This document shows, piece by piece, positions 61,082-64,000 of a stretch of DNA of 64,000 bases (the stretch's first letter is position 1; each line of letters opens with the position of its first letter). Location of the stretch: contig JBCCIF010000001.1 in assembly GCA_039028335.1 (NCBI GenBank), positions 46,725 through 110,724 on the forward strand, in the 5' to 3' direction. This DNA is from JABDKJ01 sp039028335 (GTDB taxonomy: Bacteria; Bacteroidota; Bacteroidia; Flavobacteriales_D; JABDKJ01). The notes under the pieces were generated by a model. The model was not told where the DNA came from. It saw nothing but the letters and a program-made list of their open reading frames with translations, and did not search any database. The position numbers and the translations under genes are program-made.

Positions 61082-62599
61082 TCAATGTTTAAAATGGCGA
61101 TTTCCTGTGAATACCATAGCCATATCATTGGCGTCACAAAAGTCGATTGAAAGTTGATCTTTTATTGACCCGCCAGGTTGAATAACGGCTCTAATTCCTT
61201 CTGCGCAGGCAATTTCAACACAATCAGGAAATGGGAAAAATGCATCCGATGCCATTACCGCTCCATTCAGATCAAAACCAAAACTTTTTGCTTTTGCTAT
61301 GGCTTGTCTTAGCGCATCAACTCGGCTTGTTTGTCCGGTCCCGCTGGCTAACAATTGATTGTTTTTAGCAAGTACTATGGTATTCGATTTGGTGTGTTTA
61401 ACCAATTTATTCGCGAAAAAAAGGTCCGCTTTTTCTTCTTCGGTACAGGCCTTTTTTGTTTTCTGTTCAAAAGCAGATATGGGATCACCTATCGCGTCTT
61501 TTTCTTGCCATAAAACACCGTTCAATGCAGTTCTAAATTGACTTTGTGGAAGCACAATTGGCTTTTGAATTAATAGGACGCGATTTTTCTTTGACTTCAA
61601 AAGTTCGAGTGCTTCATCAGAAAAGGCAGGAGCTATGACTACTTCACAAAAAAGCGTATTAATTTTTTCCGCGGTATTCAAATCTATTCCTCTGTTTGCA
61701 ATTAGAATTCCCCCAAATGCGGAAACGGGGTCTCCTGCTAGTGCATCGCTATATGCGTGTTGAAGAGTAGTTCTCGTAGCAAGTCCACACGCATTGTTAT
61801 GTTTGAGAATTGCAAATGTAGGTTCTTCGTTTTTGAATTCCTCCATGAGGGCAACTGCGGCATCAACGTCTAATAGATTATTATACGATAAGGCTTTGCC
61901 ATGTAATTGTTCGAAAAGCTCATCTAATTGACCATAGAAAACTCCTTTTTGATGAGGGTTCTCTCCATATCTCAATTCATGAGCAGGCGACACACTCATC
62001 TTTAAAGTATCATTGGAATCATCAAAATAATTAAATATTGCGGTATCATAATGAGACGAAATGGCAAATGCCTTGGCTGCTAATTTCTTTCTTTCCCCAA
62101 CATTACTAAACCCTTGTTGCTCTTTAAGCAAACGAAGGCATTCTCCGTACTCGTTTTTAGATGGAATAATGACCACATCATTATAATTTTTTGCTGCAGC
62201 TCGAATTAAGGAGATGCCTCCAATATCAATTTTCTCAATTATTTGACTTTCTTCATCTGTAGAGGCCAAGGTGTCTTCAAATGGATACAAGTCGACAATT
62301 ACCAAATCTATACTTGGGATGTCATATTCGGCCAATTGAGCTGTATCGCCTTCCAAATCTCTGCGGCCTAAAATTCCTCCAAAAACTTTAGGATGTAGAG
62401 TTTTTACTCTTCCTCCTAGAATCGAAGGATAGGAAGTAACGTCTTCTACTGCTGTAACTTTATAGCCTTTTTCTTGAATAAATTTTTGCGTTCCTCCGGT
62501 TGAATAGATTTGAACCCCAAGGCTATCGAGTTCTTTCAAAATTTCTTCTAATCCTCCTTTATCAAAGACTGAGATTAATGCAGAGTTGATCTTATTCAT
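61082..62599 (-). CDS. purH: Bifunctional AICAR transformylase / IMP cyclohydrolase
   Basis: A 505-residue PurH doing the last two steps of IMP synthesis. The N-terminal MGS-like cyclohydrolase domain (ALISVFDKGGLEEILKEL, IYSTGGTQKFIQE, VKTLHPKVFGGILGRRD) is followed by the transformylase domain with LRYGENPHQKG (about residues 209-219), LKHNNACGLA (about 264-273, with the KH-N catalytic pair) and the C-terminal SDAFFPFPDCVE. Length is standard. A -7 box lies upstream. Confidence 0.97.
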   Translation of the reverse strand: MNKINSALISVFDKGGLEEILKELDSLGVQIYSTGGTQKFIQEKGYKVTAVEDVTSYPSILGGRVKTLHPKVFGGILGRRDLEGDTAQLAEYDIPSIDLVIVDLYPFEDTLASTDEESQIIEKIDIGGISLIRAAAKNYNDVVIIPSKNEYGECLRLLKEQQGFSNVGERKKLAAKAFAISSHYDTAIFNYFDDSNDTLKMSVSPAHELRYGENPHQKGVFYGQLDELFEQLHGKALSYNNLLDVDAAVALMEEFKNEEPTFAILKHNNACGLATRTTLQHAYSDALAGDPVSAFGGILIANRGIDLNTAEKINTLFCEVVIAPAFSDEALELLKSKKNRVLLIQKPIVLPQSQFRTALNGVLWQEKDAIGDPISAFEQKTKKACTEEEKADLFFANKLVKHTKSNTIVLAKNNQLLASGTGQTSRVDALRQAIAKAKSFGFDLNGAVMASDAFFPFPDCVEIACAEGIRAVIQPGGSIKDQLSIDFCDANDMAMVFTGNRHFKH

Positions 62600-62618
62600 T
62601 GGTCAAAAATTGAAGGCA

Positions 62619-62626
62619 CAAAATTA
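62619..62626 (-). promoter_or_regulatory. -7 element for purH
   Basis: CAAAATTA on the plus strand reads TAATTTTG on the minus strand, an exact match 19 bases before the purH ATG. Confidence 0.5.
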
Positions 62627-62720
62627 CGATCTTCCTAAGAGTGTCCATAGCCGATGACCTCTTTTTAAGTCTATTTTTGATCAATTCCTTGCCTTTTGTG
62701 TTGATAAAGTGCCGTTTGAA

Positions 62721-62728
62721 TAGATTTG
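62721..62728 (+). promoter_or_regulatory. Promoter for the ABC permease gene (-33/-7)
   Basis: TAGATTTG is an exact -7 box with TTG at 62701-62703, 17 bases upstream. The 164-base gap 62600-62763 has this and the divergent purH box, and nothing else was recognised. Confidence 0.5.
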
Positions 62729-62763
62729 ACTAAAATTTTCCTTGAAGTGAGTACATTTAAGCT

Positions 62764-64000
62764 GTGAAAATCTACCTAAGACTATTCAAGGAGAGTCTGC
62801 AATTCGCAGTCAATTCACTTAAAGTTAATCTCTTGAGAACATTTCTTTCTTTGCTGGGGATTACGCTTGGAATTTTCGTCATTGTCGGAGTCTTGGCTTT
62901 GGTAGATTCCATGGTTGGCAGTATCGAAGAGAATTTAGATGAGTTGGGAAATGATATCATCATTGTTTCAAAGTGGCCTATAGCACCCGAGGATGGAGAA
63001 AGTGAATATGCTTGGTGGAAATATTGGCAGCGCCCTCCCGCCAACTTGGATGATTTGGCTCAATTGAAGAAGCGAATGACAAAGGCGGAAGCTTTAGCTT
63101 TTCGAACTGCCGATGAAGCTACGATTCAATATTATAATTCAAGTCTTGAGAAAACACAGATCATTCCCATCTCTCATGATATGAATCGGGTTGAAACGGT
63201 GAAAATTGTGGAAGGGAGATATTTCAGTCAGCGAGAGAGCATGGCGGGAAATAATGTTTGTCTTTTGGGAGCCAATGTCAAAGAAGACCTCTTTGGCCCG
63301 CTCGATCCATTGGGTAAGATTGTTAAAATTAAGGGCAGAAAAACACGCGTTATTGGCACCATTGAGAAAAATGGGGAAGGACTAGGAGGAAGCGGTTATG
63401 ATGAGATGGTAATAGTCCCTGTTCACTTTGCTAAGTCTTTTTTAGACTTAAAAAACAACGACAACAATTCCATTTTTGTCAAGGGCTTACCTGGACAGGA
63501 GTTAGAAGATGTGAAAGGAGAAATTATTTCGAAGATGCGCTCAATTAGAAGGCTGAGGCCGAAGGATGATAAGAACTTTGCAATTACGGAAATGACCTTA
63601 TTCAGAGATTTAATTGGAATAATAGCGGGCTTGTTGAACACCGTTGCCATATTCCTGGGGGCTCTTTCAATCTTGGTTGGAGGTTTTAATATTGCAAATA
63701 TTATGTTCGTTTCCGTTAAGGAAAGAACCAATCAAATTGGCATTCAGAAGGCCCTGGGCGCAAGAAATTCATTCATAAGAATTCAATTTTTATTTGAATC
63801 CATTGTTTTATGTTTAATCGGAGGTAGTGCTGGTATTCTTCTTATAGAAATCTTGTTTGGTATTCTAAATATATTCGATCTCGGACTTGATTTCAACTTG
63901 TCTATGGAGAATAGGGTGCTCGGATTGGTTATATCTGCAACAATTGGGGTGATAGCAGGATTTTTCCCCGCCTGGAAAGCCAGTCGTTTAGATCCTGTGG
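62764..64000 (+). CDS. MacB/FtsX-type ABC transporter permease, C-terminus missing (window edge)
   Basis: The first 412 residues of a MacB-like permease, starting at GTG 62764. An N-terminal membrane helix (LRTFLSLLGITLGIFVIVGV, residues about 24-43) is followed by a MacB-type periplasmic core domain (about 70-270), then three hydrophobic helices with VKERTNQIGIQKALGARNSF (about 318-337), the FtsX-domain signature. Such proteins act in mechanotransmission, exporting peptides or lipoproteins, or altering cell-envelope enzymes. The last membrane stretch (GVIAGFFPAWKASRLDPV) is reached, so only a few residues are probably missing. Confidence 0.93.
   Translation, partial: MKIYLRLFKESLQFAVNSLKVNLLRTFLSLLGITLGIFVIVGVLALVDSMVGSIEENLDELGNDIIIVSKWPIAPEDGESEYAWWKYWQRPPANLDDLAQLKKRMTKAEALAFRTADEATIQYYNSSLEKTQIIPISHDMNRVETVKIVEGRYFSQRESMAGNNVCLLGANVKEDLFGPLDPLGKIVKIKGRKTRVIGTIEKNGEGLGGSGYDEMVIVPVHFAKSFLDLKNNDNNSIFVKGLPGQELEDVKGEIISKMRSIRRLRPKDDKNFAITEMTLFRDLIGIIAGLLNTVAIFLGALSILVGGFNIANIMFVSVKERTNQIGIQKALGARNSFIRIQFLFESIVLCLIGGSAGILLIEILFGILNIFDLGLDFNLSMENRVLGLVISATIGVIAGFFPAWKASRLDPV

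Overview
The window looks like a compact, low-GC chromosome segment from a member of the Bacteroidota, most likely of the order Flavobacteriales. Four signs support this. Three proteins end in type IX secretion (T9SS) sorting domains. Many genes are preceded by the Bacteroidota -7 promoter element TAnnTTTG. The HU-like/SPOR fusion protein, the SusC-type carboxypeptidase-regulatory domain on the TonB receptor and the large RodA insertion are typical of the phylum. About 62 protein genes fill the sequence and no gap exceeds 300 bases (the largest are about 165-195 bases). I saw no rRNA, tRNA, insertion sequence, prophage or CRISPR array.

Layout. 1-10.9 kb: truncated gdhA (minus), a secreted protein with Kazal and MopE-like motifs, an unknown exported protein and dprA (minus); then a forward run with a TonB-dependent receptor translationally coupled to kdsB, the HU/SPOR membrane protein, an acyl-CoA thioesterase and two small secreted paralogues; then a GT9 glycosyltransferase (minus). 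10.9-16.8 kb: tatD-ansA, an alkyltransferase-like protein without the catalytic cysteine, trmB, a GT28-like glycosyltransferase, and nadD-gmk-yicC. 16.9-29.8 kb: a secreted beta-helix protein, a DMT exporter with an ArsC/Spx-like protein, an LPG-synthase-type membrane protein, a cystathionine gamma-synthase-family enzyme, a T9SS M43 metalloprotease, two unknown envelope proteins, polA and a lipoprotein. 29.8-34.8 kb: aspS, tadA, a DUF1801 protein, a bacilliredoxin and an S74/tail-fibre-type surface protein.

34.9-39.1 kb is the translation cluster rplM-rpsI-rpsB-tsf, then a strong terminator and pyrH-frr. 39-46.5 kb: a radical SAM/SPASM protein, an RND/MMPL exporter, rfbA, a polyprenyl synthase, a DinB protein with a perfect FNR-type palindrome upstream, a Crp/Fnr regulator and a TIGR01777 epimerase. 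46.7-52.6 kb: sucA-sucB, then an AraC regulator, an AhpD-like protein and a cupredoxin-like protein closed by a terminator. 52.7-62.6 kb on the minus strand: purH, then the cell-shape operon mreB-mreC-mreD-mrdA-rodA, a small acidic protein and two membrane proteins, one a fusion of a multi-TM region, an ICMT-like methyltransferase region and a DCC thioredoxin-like domain. The window ends inside a MacB/FtsX-type ABC permease.

Most of the window is core metabolism and cell biology. The least explained parts are the DCC/ICMT fusion with its partner, the AraC/AhpD/cupredoxin-like cassette, the tandem secreted paralogues, the two adjacent unknown envelope proteins, the Kazal/MopE protein and the FNR-type box. 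A global feature is that convergent genes nearly always touch or overlap at their stop codons. Functional names come from motifs read by eye; no database search was run.
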